From Anaerolineales bacterium UBA5797 (GTDB lineage Bacteria > Chloroflexota > Anaerolineae > Anaerolineales > Villigracilaceae): a stretch of DNA of 64,000 nucleotides. Where the stretch lies: positions 1 through 64,000 of the forward strand of contig DIDP01000087.1 of NCBI GenBank assembly GCA_002418205.1, read 5' to 3'. Below, in pieces: positions 1-8,800 of this stretch. The notes under the pieces are model-generated. The model worked only from the letters and a program-made list of their open reading frames with translations. It had not been told where the DNA came from and did no database searches. Each line of letters begins with the position of its first letter. The first letter of the stretch is position 1. The position numbers and the translations under genes were made by a program.

Positions 1-19
1 ATCTCCAGAAAACCACAGG

Positions 20-772
20 TCAATCTGCCTGCGGTTCCCGGGTGCGCCACCTGGTGATCAGCATCTTCACCTTCACACGGACGCGGCTGTCCGCCTCGCC
101 CAACGCCCAGGCGGAGCGCGCCGCCCGCCGGGTTTCCTCATCGAGCCCGATGAAATTCTCCCATTCCTCATCGATCCACGTTTCCATTTCACTCGCCGTA
201 TCCCACACATAATGCAGGGGGAAGAACGCCTCGCTCTCGCGCCGGAACCAGCCCTGCGCTTCGGCATCCGTCATTGCCTGGTTGGCCGCGGCATCATCCG
301 CCAGCCCCAGCGGCAGATCGGTCACCTGACCCACCACGCGTGTTTCGCGCCTTGAAAAGACCTCGATGCTCCAACGGTCGCTCACGGGGCGCAGGTCGAT
401 CAAAATTCCACCCGGCGCCAGCGCCCTTCGGATTTCACCCAGGGCATGGACCATGCCCTCATGCGCGATTCATCAGAGCGACCAGGCGAGGACCGCGAGA
501 TCGAACGTCCCTTTGCGGAAAGGCAGGTGTTCCGCTTCGGCGTTGGCGAAATGGACTGTAGGGTGCAGGTCGAAGGGACGCTCGATCGAAGCGACGCGCA
601 GGGCATCCATAACGGGATCAACTCCAACCGTCGAAAGGGAAGCGGAGGCGTAGCGCCAGGTCAGCCGTCCCTCGCCGCATCCGATCTCCAGCACGCGTCT
701 GCCAGCGAAGTCTGCGAATTTGTGCAGTTGTCTGGTTTCGTTCCCCTCGGGGTCTTTGAGCGCCTTTGCCAT
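20..772 (-). CDS. Class I SAM-dependent methyltransferase with two adjacent in-frame UGA (candidate Sec-Sec) codons
   Basis: A Rossmann-fold methyltransferase of 250 residues if both UGA codons at 470-475 are read through. The N-terminal part has the SAM motif VLEIGCGEG (residues 27-35) and motif IV ends in AWSL; after the two UGA codons (residues 100-101) the same frame continues with the post-motif IV segment EIRRALAPGG and runs to a normal stop. Both halves are well conserved, so decay is unlikely. ATG at 772 overlaps the upstream stop (TAATG), with GGAG seven bases before it. A hairpin of bacterial SECIS type follows the UGAs and selB lies in this window. The Sec-Sec reading is an inference; the simple alternative is a broken gene with two stops. 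The substrate is unknown. Confidence 0.72.
441..459 (-). promoter_or_regulatory. Candidate bacterial SECIS hairpin of the methyltransferase gene
   Basis: On the coding (minus) strand AGGGCAT (459-453) pairs with ATGCCCT (447-441) around the loop GGTCC. The loop starts 17 nt after the second UGA and 20 nt after the first, within the distance known for bacterial SECIS elements, and resembles the GGUCU loop of E. coli fdhF. The stem lies inside the coding frame, as expected in bacteria. Confidence 0.65.
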
Positions 773-1458
773 TACCATACTCCGGGGAAGAGCCGATGGC
801 GGGTCTTTTCGGTGTATTCGCGATAGCCCTTGAGTTCCGTCATCAGGAGTTCCTCCTCGTTTTTGATGCGGGCCGCCAGCAGCAGGATGAACGCAACCGA
901 GGGCAGCATCGCCCAATACGACCCCAGCGCCAGCGGGGTGGCGGTCATCATCAGGATCATCGCCAGATACATCGGATGCCGCACGAGGGCGTAGGGTCCG
1001 CTGGTGATGACCTGCTGACCCTGTTCCACTTCGATGACGCGCGAGGCGAAAGTGTTGGTTTTGAGCACGAGCACGTACAGCAGGTAACTCGCCAGCACCA
1101 CGCCATCGGCAGCCAGGCTCAACCAGGCGGGCACGTTCGACCATCCATAACGGACGTCGAAACCGGGCAGGATGAAAACAATGAGCAGATAAACAACCGA
1201 TGCCATGATGAGGCGTCTTTGTTCGGGACGGGTTTCGTTCGTGCGCGTGCGGCGTTCGAGCAGGGCGGGGTCGATCTTCATCAGATAGACCAGCGAGATG
1301 CTCATGGGGATGAACAGGGTCGCCAGCCATGCCCATGCCTGCCAGTAATCGAATGTGCCCGCCGGCAGGAGCAGCAGCGCGCCGATCATGGGGATGCCGA
1401 CAACAAGGCGCAGGATGGCGTTGAGTGTGGCTTTGAATGTTCCGGTTTTTTCGGGCAT
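772..1458 (-). CDS. Isoprenylcysteine carboxyl methyltransferase-like (ICMT/PEMT) integral membrane protein
   Basis: A 228-residue protein with about five hydrophobic segments and, near residues 155-175, the GPYALVRHPMY signature of the ICMT/phospholipid methyltransferase membrane family, which binds SAM at the membrane face. A basic tail with a conserved E-E (KNEEELL) follows. The family methylates lipids, prenylcysteine or other small hydrophobic acceptors; the acceptor here cannot be told. Its stop codon overlaps the start of the next methyltransferase gene (TAATG), so the two are translationally coupled, and it follows the alcohol dehydrogenase gene by 50 bp in the same direction. Confidence 0.85.
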   Translation of the reverse strand: MPEKTGTFKATLNAILRLVVGIPMIGALLLLPAGTFDYWQAWAWLATLFIPMSISLVYLMKIDPALLERRTRTNETRPEQRRLIMASVVYLLIVFILPGFDVRYGWSNVPAWLSLAADGVVLASYLLYVLVLKTNTFASRVIEVEQGQQVITSGPYALVRHPMYLAMILMMTATPLALGSYWAMLPSVAFILLLAARIKNEEELLMTELKGYREYTEKTRHRLFPGVW

Positions 1459-1508
1459 GTCACCTTCTTTTTACGGTTCGCCATTGCGGCGCCGGGCTTG
1501 GTTCCGTT

Positions 1509-2516
1509 CTATGTCACCAAAACCTTCCCGCCGCGGATCTTCCCCTGCGTCAATTCGACCAGCGCCCGGTTGGCATCCTGCAATGCATATTCCTGATACT
1601 CCGGTTTGATGTTCGCCTGCGCCGCCAGCGCCAGGAACTCGCGCACATCGGCGCGCGTCACGTTCGCCACCGACTTGATCTCCTTCTCCATCCACAACTG
1701 CGAGGGGTAATCCAGCTCCAGCAGGATCTGTTTATCGGCTTCGATCTTGCGGATGGCGTTGACGACGACTCGTCCGCCCGGGCTGAGATGTTTCAACGCT
1801 TCACTGATCGGACCCCAGACTGGCGTCGTGTCAATGACCGCCTCCATCGCTGACGGCGGAGACGCGTCGATCGCGCCCGCCCAGGCCGCTCCCAGCGAAA
1901 GGGCGAATTCCCGTTCGTCCGCGTTCCGGCTGAAGACGAAGATCTTCGAGTTCGGATATTTATTTTGCGCGGTCTTCAGCACGATGTGGTTCGATCCGCC
2001 GAAGCCCATCAAGCCCAGGGTCTGTCCATCCTTCAGGTTGCACAACTTCAAGGCGCGATACCCGACCGCGCCCGCGCATAACAACGGCGCAGCCTCCGAA
2101 TCGGACAACGCCTCCGGGATCGGATGTACAAAGTTTGCCCGGACCTTCATGTACTCGGCATATCCGCCGTTGATGTCACGTCCGGTGGCTTTGAATTCAC
2201 TGCACAGGTTTTCGCGTCCTGTGTTGCAGAAATCGCATTCGCCGCACGTCGACGCGATCCATGCCACGCCCACGCGTTGACCTTGATTCCCGCCCTCCTC
2301 GATCACACCGACAACCTGATGTCCTAAAATAACGGGCAGATGCGCGGGGCGCGTCCGCCCTTCGATTTCATCCAGTTCCGTGTGGCAGACCCCGCATCTG
2401 GTGACGCGCAGCAACACTTCGCCTTCACCGATCTGCGGCGTGGGCAGTTCTTCAAACGACAGAGGATTTGGGTTTCGCTCGAGAGATGTGATCTCCCGCA
2501 AGAGCATCGCTTTCAT
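1509..2516 (-). CDS. Zinc-dependent alcohol dehydrogenase (MDR superfamily)
   Basis: A 335-residue medium-chain dehydrogenase/reductase. Catalytic zinc ligands are visible as Cys41, His66 (GH motif) and Cys147; the structural zinc site is Cys91, Cys94, Cys97 and Cys105. The dinucleotide site is the glycine-rich GFGGSNH at 171-177. The length fits the AdhP/AdhA-type NAD(P)-dependent alcohol dehydrogenases. Its stop lies 50 bp from the ICMT-like gene and its start is 3 bp from the TfoX-domain gene, which suggests one minus-strand operon. The substrate is not evident from sequence. Confidence 0.9.
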   Translation of the reverse strand: MKAMLLREITSLERNPNPLSFEELPTPQIGEGEVLLRVTRCGVCHTELDEIEGRTRPAHLPVILGHQVVGVIEEGGNQGQRVGVAWIASTCGECDFCNTGRENLCSEFKATGRDINGGYAEYMKVRANFVHPIPEALSDSEAAPLLCAGAVGYRALKLCNLKDGQTLGLMGFGGSNHIVLKTAQNKYPNSKIFVFSRNADEREFALSLGAAWAGAIDASPPSAMEAVIDTTPVWGPISEALKHLSPGGRVVVNAIRKIEADKQILLELDYPSQLWMEKEIKSVANVTRADVREFLALAAQANIKPEYQEYALQDANRALVELTQGKIRGGKVLVT

Positions 2517-2519
2517 GGC

Positions 2520-2846
2520 TTATTTCGGGGGGAGCGTCAGCGCAAATGTGACGCCTTCATTGATCCAATGGCTCAATTGTTTCGCGGTCCTGCATCCGTT
2601 AGGTTCCACCATCAACCAGCCTTTCATCGGTCTGCCGGTGATATCGAAGACTCGTGTGTGCGGCTTCTTCAAAAGGTTCTCGTGTTTATCGGGATCCACG
2701 CGCACGATCATATTCTCCTTGTGGACTCCGCAAGCCATATTTCCATGAACGAGGAACCCCACCCCGCCGAACATCTTCTTTTCGACGAACGGGAGGCTGC
2801 CCAGCCCATCCCGGATCCGCTTTGCGAGTTTCTCGTCATATGCCAT
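2520..2846 (-). CDS. TfoX/Sxy N-terminal domain protein
   Basis: A 108-residue stand-alone TfoX_N domain with the family pattern VEKKMFGGVGFLV and later M..KP (GRPMKGWLMVE). Stand-alone forms are common in environmental bacteria and of unclear function; only the gammaproteobacterial Sxy proteins are known competence regulators, so a competence role should not be assumed. The ATG at 2846 is preceded by a strong GGAGGAGG ribosome-binding site. It is the first gene of the minus-strand run to the alcohol dehydrogenase. Confidence 0.85.
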   Translation of the reverse strand: MAYDEKLAKRIRDGLGSLPFVEKKMFGGVGFLVHGNMACGVHKENMIVRVDPDKHENLLKKPHTRVFDITGRPMKGWLMVEPNGCRTAKQLSHWINEGVTFALTLPPK

Positions 2847-2868
2847 TCGACCTCCTCCATACCAACCG

Positions 2869-2936
2869 CTGACAGCTAATCGCTAACAGCCAACAGCCAA
2901 CAGCTAATCGCTAAAAGCTAACAGCTAACAGCTAAA
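2869..2936. repeat. Short tandem repeat of a CTAACAG-like unit
   Basis: The gap between upp and the TfoX-domain gene consists of imperfect 7-8 bp units (GCTAACA, GCCAACA, GCTAATC, GCTAAAA) repeated about eight times. There is no spacer structure and no coding sense. It looks like a slippage-prone microsatellite-like stretch. Confidence 0.8.
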
Positions 2937-2938
2937 AC

Positions 2939-3565
2939 CTACCCTGTCCCAAACTGACGGTCTCCCGCATCGCCCAGCCCCGGCACAATGTAGGCGCGTT
3001 CGTTGAGACGGTCGTCGATTGCCGCGATGTGGATCGGGATGTCGGGGTGTTGCTCCTGCATGGCTTTGATGCCCTCCGGCGCGGCGATCAGCCCGACGAA
3101 TTTGATCTTCTTCACGCCCCATTTCTTCAACACCTCTGCGGTCGCGGTCGCCGATCCGCCGGTTGCCAGCATCGGGTCGAGGATCAGGCAGACGGAAACG
3201 CGCGGTTCGGTCGGCAGTTTGTTGTAGTATTCGACGGGCTTCAAGGTGTGCTCATCGCGATACAGACCGATGTGCCAGACCTCCGCGCTCGGCATCAAAC
3301 TCCACACCCCTTCGACCATGCCCAGCCCCGCCCGCAGAATGGGGACAAGCCCGATCTTTTCCTTCAGTTCCTGCCCTGTCATTTGGGCGAGCGGCGTTTC
3401 CAGTTCGCGCGGGGTTGTGATCAGGTCCGCGGTCGCTTCGTAGGCGAGCAATGCGGCGATCTCGCGCACCAGTTCACGGAATTTCTTCGGCTCTGTATGT
3501 TTGTCTCTCAAACGGGAAAGTTTATGGGCTACGAGCGGATGCCGGGATTCATACACGTTGGACAT
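2939..3565 (-). CDS. upp: Uracil phosphoribosyltransferase
   Basis: A cytoplasmic salvage enzyme making UMP from uracil and PRPP. The 208-residue protein has the usual family length, an N-terminal HPLVAHKLSRLRD segment, the PRPP-binding motif ILDPMLATGGSA around residues 125-137, and the C-terminal uracil-binding PGLGDAGDRQFGT. The start at 3565 has a GGAGG site seven bases upstream, and a TATAAT box lies at 3592-3597. The gene stands alone and divergent from the radical SAM gene. A deoA nucleoside phosphorylase elsewhere in the window fits the same pyrimidine-salvage route. Confidence 0.96.
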   Translation of the reverse strand: MSNVYESRHPLVAHKLSRLRDKHTEPKKFRELVREIAALLAYEATADLITTPRELETPLAQMTGQELKEKIGLVPILRAGLGMVEGVWSLMPSAEVWHIGLYRDEHTLKPVEYYNKLPTEPRVSVCLILDPMLATGGSATATAEVLKKWGVKKIKFVGLIAAPEGIKAMQEQHPDIPIHIAAIDDRLNERAYIVPGLGDAGDRQFGTG

Positions 3566-3591
3566 GATCGCCTCCGAAAATGGGTTACTTT

Positions 3592-3597
3592 ATTATA
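3592..3597 (-). promoter_or_regulatory. -10 element of the upp promoter
   Basis: A perfect TATAAT on the minus strand lies 26 bp upstream of the upp start codon, with a weak -35-like GTCAAA about 15 bp further upstream. It gives a leader long enough for the GGAGG site. Confidence 0.5.
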
Positions 3598-3623
3598 GCC
3601 TTTCATATGATTTTTGACCCGTG

Positions 3624-3655
3624 ACTTCCACTTCCTTTTTTCGTACAGTGGAAGT
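3624..3655. repeat. 9-bp inverted repeat before the radical SAM gene
   Basis: ACTTCCACT (3624-3632) is repeated in inverted orientation as AGTGGAAGT (3647-3655), separated by 14 bp that include a T-run. It sits just before the ribosome-binding site of the radical SAM gene, so it may be an operator or an mRNA hairpin. There is no direct evidence for either. Confidence 0.45.
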
Positions 3656-3671
3656 AAGCAAGGAGTCCATC

Positions 3672-4565
3672 ATGAAACTCTCCGGATTGCACATCCTGTT
3701 GACCTATCAATGCACCTACGAGTGCGATCACTGTTTCGTGTGGGGCAGTCCCTGGCAGACGGGCACACTCACGCTCGAGCAGATCGAAGAAATATTGGAT
3801 CAGGCGAAGGAGGCGGGCGTCACTTCCATTTACTTCGAAGGCGGCGAGCCGTTTCTGTATTATGCGATCCTCAAGGAGGCTGTTTACAAAGCCGCGAATA
3901 TGGGGTTTTCCGTGGGCATTGTCTCGAACGCCTATTGGGCGAACACGGTCTCCGATGCCACCGCATGGCTGCGTCCGTTCGCGGGGCGGGTGAACGATCT
4001 TTCGGTGAGCAGCGACCTGTATCACTGTGAGAAATGTCTTGGCGAGAATCCGCAGAACGCGGTGGTTGCCGCCAAATGGCTGGGCATCCCAACCGGCGTG
4101 ATCACCGTCGCCCAGCCGGATGAGGCATCCAAAGAGTCGCACGGTCAACTCGAAGAGGAGGAAAGCGGGGTGATGTACCGCGGTCGTGCGGCGGAAAAAC
4201 TCGCGTCAGGCGCGCCCAGCCATCCCTGGGAACGATTCGATTCCTGTCCGCATGAAGATCTCGTCGAGCCGGGACGCGTCCACCTCGATCCGCTGGGCAA
4301 CCTGCACATCTGTCAGGGCATCGTCATCGGCAACCTGTTCGAGAAACCGTTGAAGCAGATCTGCGAGGAATATGATGTGGAGTCCCACCCGATCTGCGGA
4401 CTTCTGCATTCAGGCGGACCCGCCGCGCTAGTGACCGAGTACAACCTTGCACACGAATCATCCTACGCCGACGCCTGTCACCTGTGCTACGCCGCGCGGA
4501 CTACGCTGAGAGCGCGCTTTCCCGAACTGCTCAAGCCCGATCAGATGTATGGAGTGGGGTTATAA
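3672..4565 (+). CDS. Radical SAM protein with SPASM-like C-terminal cysteines
   Basis: A 297-residue radical SAM enzyme. Cys14, Cys18 and Cys21 (CTYECDHC) form the CX3CX2C site for the 4Fe-4S cluster, followed by the EGGEPFL SAM-contact segment. C-terminal cysteines (CPHED, CQG, CGLL, CHLCYA) suggest one or more auxiliary clusters, as in SPASM/twitch proteins that modify peptides or mature cofactors. The ATG at 3672 has an AAGGAG site; an upstream in-frame extension lacks one and overlaps an inverted repeat. No peptide substrate or maturation partner is recognisable next to it, so its substrate is unknown. Confidence 0.85.
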   Translation: MKLSGLHILLTYQCTYECDHCFVWGSPWQTGTLTLEQIEEILDQAKEAGVTSIYFEGGEPFLYYAILKEAVYKAANMGFSVGIVSNAYWANTVSDATAWLRPFAGRVNDLSVSSDLYHCEKCLGENPQNAVVAAKWLGIPTGVITVAQPDEASKESHGQLEEEESGVMYRGRAAEKLASGAPSHPWERFDSCPHEDLVEPGRVHLDPLGNLHICQGIVIGNLFEKPLKQICEEYDVESHPICGLLHSGGPAALVTEYNLAHESSYADACHLCYAARTTLRARFPELLKPDQMYGVGL

Positions 4566-4574
4566 GAATTGAGG

Positions 4575-5861
4575 TCAGACCAAAAACTTGATCAATTCGA
4601 ACGCTCCCGCCGCGGCGAATTCGAGAGAGAGTTCCTTGGCAATGTCGCCCATAAGGGGCCAGTATTTCCGTTTGAACTTTGGCAGGACGCCTCTGATGTC
4701 CTTCATATCTTCACGTTTGCCTGTGCTCAACCATTCCTCGGCTGTGGTTTGAGATTCCTCTTCGCCAGGCGCGGCGACGATCTCCTGCCGGATCCAGCGT
4801 TCGAGTGAGGGGGAGAACAGACTGTAGACTCCATCCCTTTCCACGACCATGCCTCGTTTGCCCAATGCGACCAGATCCTGCGGGGCGCGGGCGCGCATGC
4901 GCGCCAGATTTTCAAGGTTGGGAATGGTCTTTTTCGACGGTTTTTGCATGCCGAGGGTCAGAAGGATGAGCAGGGTGATCTTTTCGCTTTCTGAGCAATG
5001 CGACCATAGATAGGTGTAATGCGCATCCGCCTGCTGGTCGAAACTATTGACCGTGAACCTGGTCAGCGCGTCGCCGCTCAATCCCTGCGCGCGTCCCTCC
5101 AGGAGGTAGTGCCCCGCCATCTGGACAAAGATGGGGTAACCGCCGCCGAGTCCCCAGATGAAATCCTTCTCCTGGGGCATAAGATTGAATTCATTGTCTT
5201 TGGTGTATCCATCCAGCAGGGCATCCACTTCGGCGCGGCTGAAGGGACGCAGGACCACGTTGGCGAAGATGTTGAAGAATGGCGAGCCTTTGATTTCGTC
5301 CGAGTGACACAAATCCACCAATTCCCTTCGCGTGGCAGGGACGAGCGCCACGCCGTGGTGGATGGCGAGGGCGCGCAGCCCGCCGAAGAAATCCGTCCTG
5401 AAATTCGGGTTCTCCGTAACGTACTCGAACTCGTCCATGAGCAGGACGATGGTAAGGTCTTTGTCCGCGGAGGTTTCAAAAAGGTCTTCGAGGTCGAACA
5501 GGTCGAAGTCATTTTGGCTGATGAGTTTCTGGATGGACGGGACCATGCCCTGGTCGCAGATCGAGCGTTCCATCTTCTTCAGGACGCGCTGCCAGAATCG
5601 GGTGGGGGTGATGTCGGTCAGTCCTTGAAAATCCACATAGACGAGGCAGAATTTGTCCGGTGTCAATCCCAGTCGCGCACTGACCTCGGGATGGGCGAGG
5701 TATCCCAAAAGCGACGTCTTGCCGATGCGCCGCTCCCCAATGATGGAGGTGGACTCATGCGCGCTTGAAAGCAGGCGGTTGGTGATCTGGCGGATCTCCG
5801 CTTCGCGCCCGTAAAAACGGGCTGGGTCTTTGATCGGGTTGCCGAAGGTGAAGGGGTTCAT
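4575..5861 (-). CDS. STAND-type AAA ATPase (ATPase_2-like), companion of the large receptor-like ATPase
   Basis: A 428-residue soluble P-loop ATPase. Walker A is GERRIGKT at residues 42-49 and Walker B is LTIVLLMDEFE at 136-146; the YGRE motif near residue 18 is typical of STAND/ATPase_2 proteins. A winged-helix-like region follows the ATPase core (roughly 300-390). There is no transmembrane segment and no added sensor domain. The ATG at 5861 has an AGGGAAG site, 22 bp after the stop of the 1630-residue ATPase gene, so the two are very probably one operon. A longer upstream frame would overlap that gene and has no ribosome-binding site. The function is unknown. Confidence 0.8.
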   Translation of the reverse strand: MNPFTFGNPIKDPARFYGREAEIRQITNRLLSSAHESTSIIGERRIGKTSLLGYLAHPEVSARLGLTPDKFCLVYVDFQGLTDITPTRFWQRVLKKMERSICDQGMVPSIQKLISQNDFDLFDLEDLFETSADKDLTIVLLMDEFEYVTENPNFRTDFFGGLRALAIHHGVALVPATRRELVDLCHSDEIKGSPFFNIFANVVLRPFSRAEVDALLDGYTKDNEFNLMPQEKDFIWGLGGGYPIFVQMAGHYLLEGRAQGLSGDALTRFTVNSFDQQADAHYTYLWSHCSESEKITLLILLTLGMQKPSKKTIPNLENLARMRARAPQDLVALGKRGMVVERDGVYSLFSPSLERWIRQEIVAAPGEEESQTTAEEWLSTGKREDMKDIRGVLPKFKRKYWPLMGDIAKELSLEFAAAGAFELIKFLV

Positions 5862-5883
5862 GTGTCTTCCCTGGTGTTTGCCG

Positions 5884-8800
5884 TCAGGGTATGGCAACAT
5901 TGGAAATATCCCAGATTTGGAAATTGTCCAGCGCCACGATTGCCTCGGTGTTTTGTCCTGGATTCTCGACGTAAAAAATACTCCTTCCAAACGGGTAGGC
6001 GTCATTTTCTGTGTAATAGAATGGTTCACCATTTAAATAGAACGCAAATCTGTTCCCTCTGGCGATCAATAGGATGTGATTCGTTTGATACGCGGGCTGT
6101 GCGCCGCCAAGCCACACACCATCAGTTTTGGCAAAGCCAATTAACACATCGCCGTTCGGGTCTATTCTGATGGAGTGTCCTGCATTGCCGAGGTCTCTGA
6201 ATTGGAATGAAAAATAGGAAGTGGGAGCGGTCCCTTCCATATACCTTATATCGAATTCCACGGCAAAGTCGCGCCAATCAATATTGGAACGGTAGACCCT
6301 GCAATTCCTGATGATTAATTCTTCGTTGATATATTTCATATCTCCCGGGCAATAGTCTTTTTCCCAGCCAGCCGATCCTGTGCCAAAGTTATCTTGAAAA
6401 TTGGGAGCGCGATCGGCGATGGTGTCGAGGATCGGCTGCGCGAAATCCGTCACCCAGGATGGTTGTTGTGTCACTGCGGTCGGTGATTCTAACGTTGTCG
6501 TTTCTGCGGGTACTGAGAGATCCACCCCGCTCAAGTCCCAAAACTTGTAATTGTCGAATTCGCAGGTATTTTGTCCGGCTGCTGAAAGACGTTGTTGTGT
6601 ATAGATGGCGCTCCCCACCGGGTTCTGAACGGTATAAACAAATTGCCCGTTTAGGAAAGCAGTGATCTGATCGCCCAGAACGATCAGAGTGAACGTATTG
6701 GTTTTTGAGAAGTCATGGGCGGTCCCGACATCTGCAAGGATTGGGAATTGATCCGGGTATTCGTAATATCCCAGAATTGCCTTCCCAAGCGCATTGAAAC
6801 CGGTGAAGAATTGTCTCCAGGATTCTTCGCCAAAATTAAAATCATTCACATAACCGGAACCGCAAATACTTTCCGGGGAGACGAGCTCCAAAATGCGAAA
6901 CTCATATTCAAGGGCGAACCTGTTGGCAGGGAAGTTGCTTACATTGGCGTCAGGAATATCCTCCATGCTCTCACTGGTGACAATTAATTTTCCATCCTCC
7001 ACCCTGGCATTTCCATTTGGGTCCCCGAAATCCCAGGCGTCAAAACTGGTCTGAAAAGTGGGTTCCCCGTTCTGTATCGTATAAAGCGCGGTTTGAACTG
7101 CAGGGTCAAGCACCGGCGTGTCAGGTTCCCATTCGCAGATAAATGGATTATTTACATCGGGTACATCATTCCACAAGGAAGACGGTTCGATACTTAAATA
7201 ATGCTCGGCTTCGATCTGATTGCCATTGCTGGGTTCGCCCTGTTCCCAATTCTGATATTCCCAGGGTTCGCCGCTCAACCAAACCCAGATCCCTTCTTCA
7301 ACTTGATCGGTCGCGCCTAACCATGAGTTACCGTTCGTTAATCGATAAATGAATTCGTTTTCCTCGGCGTTCTGAATCGTTGCCAGATAACCTCCCTGTG
7401 AAGCGCAAATATCCCTGGCGTCACCCCAGCTTACAGCCTGTTCCATATACAAGTACATGTGTTGGTTTGCGGGATTCAAGATCCGCGGGTCAGGGGTTGC
7501 AGTCGGCGGCGCGGTGACGGATGTGCCTTCTTGCGTTACGGTGATGCCGAACACTTCCTGCTGGAGTTGGGCAAGGTCGTTCTTTACCTCGTCTGGAATA
7601 ACAAAGATCGACTCGTTGAACGCTGCCAGTCCAACCCCCTGATTGGTCCCATTCCCCTCTATCGTTTCACCTCTGTATGTACCCTCAAACGTCTGGGCAA
7701 TGACTTCCTTTACCATGGCTTCAAAATTCTTCGTGGCAGAGGTGATACACATGCGCGCCCTCCACTCGTTGGCGGGTGCGATGAAAGCATACAGATCAAT
7801 TTCCGAGCCTATGATTTTGACCCCGAATTCCTCATTGTCTTTCGCAGAAGATGTAAAATCGATTACTTCCCTGCTGATTTCGGGAGAACTGACGATAAAC
7901 AGAACGTCCACATTTTCCTTATTGATCAGCGTATCAGCCCTGAGTTTATGCAGCTCGATGTTTCCACTTGTCCGTTGATAGCCGTCCCCGAACAAACCTG
8001 ACCCATCCGCGATGTTGAATCCCAATGCCAGCACTTGTGTATTGTGCCTCCCGTTGTAATCCTCCACACCTTTGACGAACCCCTTCATATATTCTTTGAC
8101 AGACTCGCTTTCCTCCGCTCCAAACGTGCCCACGCTGCCGGTCTTGGTCAGCCCTGCTGCCAGGTAACCAGCCATGTAGCCCGAATCAAATGTTTTGAAG
8201 GTCTGCTCGATCAGGTTTTCCGGTAGAGGCCGGGAAACATCCCCATAATCGACGTCAATCAGGGAGAACTTTACATTTGGATATTCCTTTGCAAATTGGA
8301 GGAAAGAATCCTTCAGCCATGTTCCATTCCCCAGGATCAAGTCGCATTTCTCGGTCTTGATCATGCTGGTCAATCTGGCTTGGTGACTCTCCTTATCCAT
8401 CTGTGTGATGAAGGTTTTGGACTCCAGGCCATATGCATTTGCCGCATCATCCATGCTTCGGCTGATCTGGCTGTTCCAGTACGAACGTGCCTCGTCCATG
8501 CCGGTCATGAGAAAGCATACCTTTTCGATCTTTTGTTCTGAGGCAAACAAGCCGGTAAGACTGCTGCCCCATCGATTCCACGCGAAATAGCCGCCGACGC
8601 CAAGACCAGCGATCGCAATGGTGATGAACAGCCCCTTCAGGATTTTGGCAACGGGCAGGGTGATCCGTGCCGGGCGGCTGGAACGGCGCAGTTCGATTGC
8701 CTGGACCAGCAGGCGGGAGGTATCCTTAAAGTTCTCGTCCTGCACGATCACTTCCTTCAGCAGGCTGATGGCTTTGTCGTAACTCCTGCCCGCCAGCGCT

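Noticed and set aside
470..475. Reading the tandem UGA as proof of a pseudogene
   Set aside because: Both sides of the interruption are well conserved and in frame, a SECIS-like hairpin follows at the right distance, and selB and two further UGA-containing genes occur in the window. It stays possible but is the less likely reading.
2869..2936. CRISPR array
   Set aside because: The units are 7-8 bp, imperfect and without spacers; no cas gene is present.
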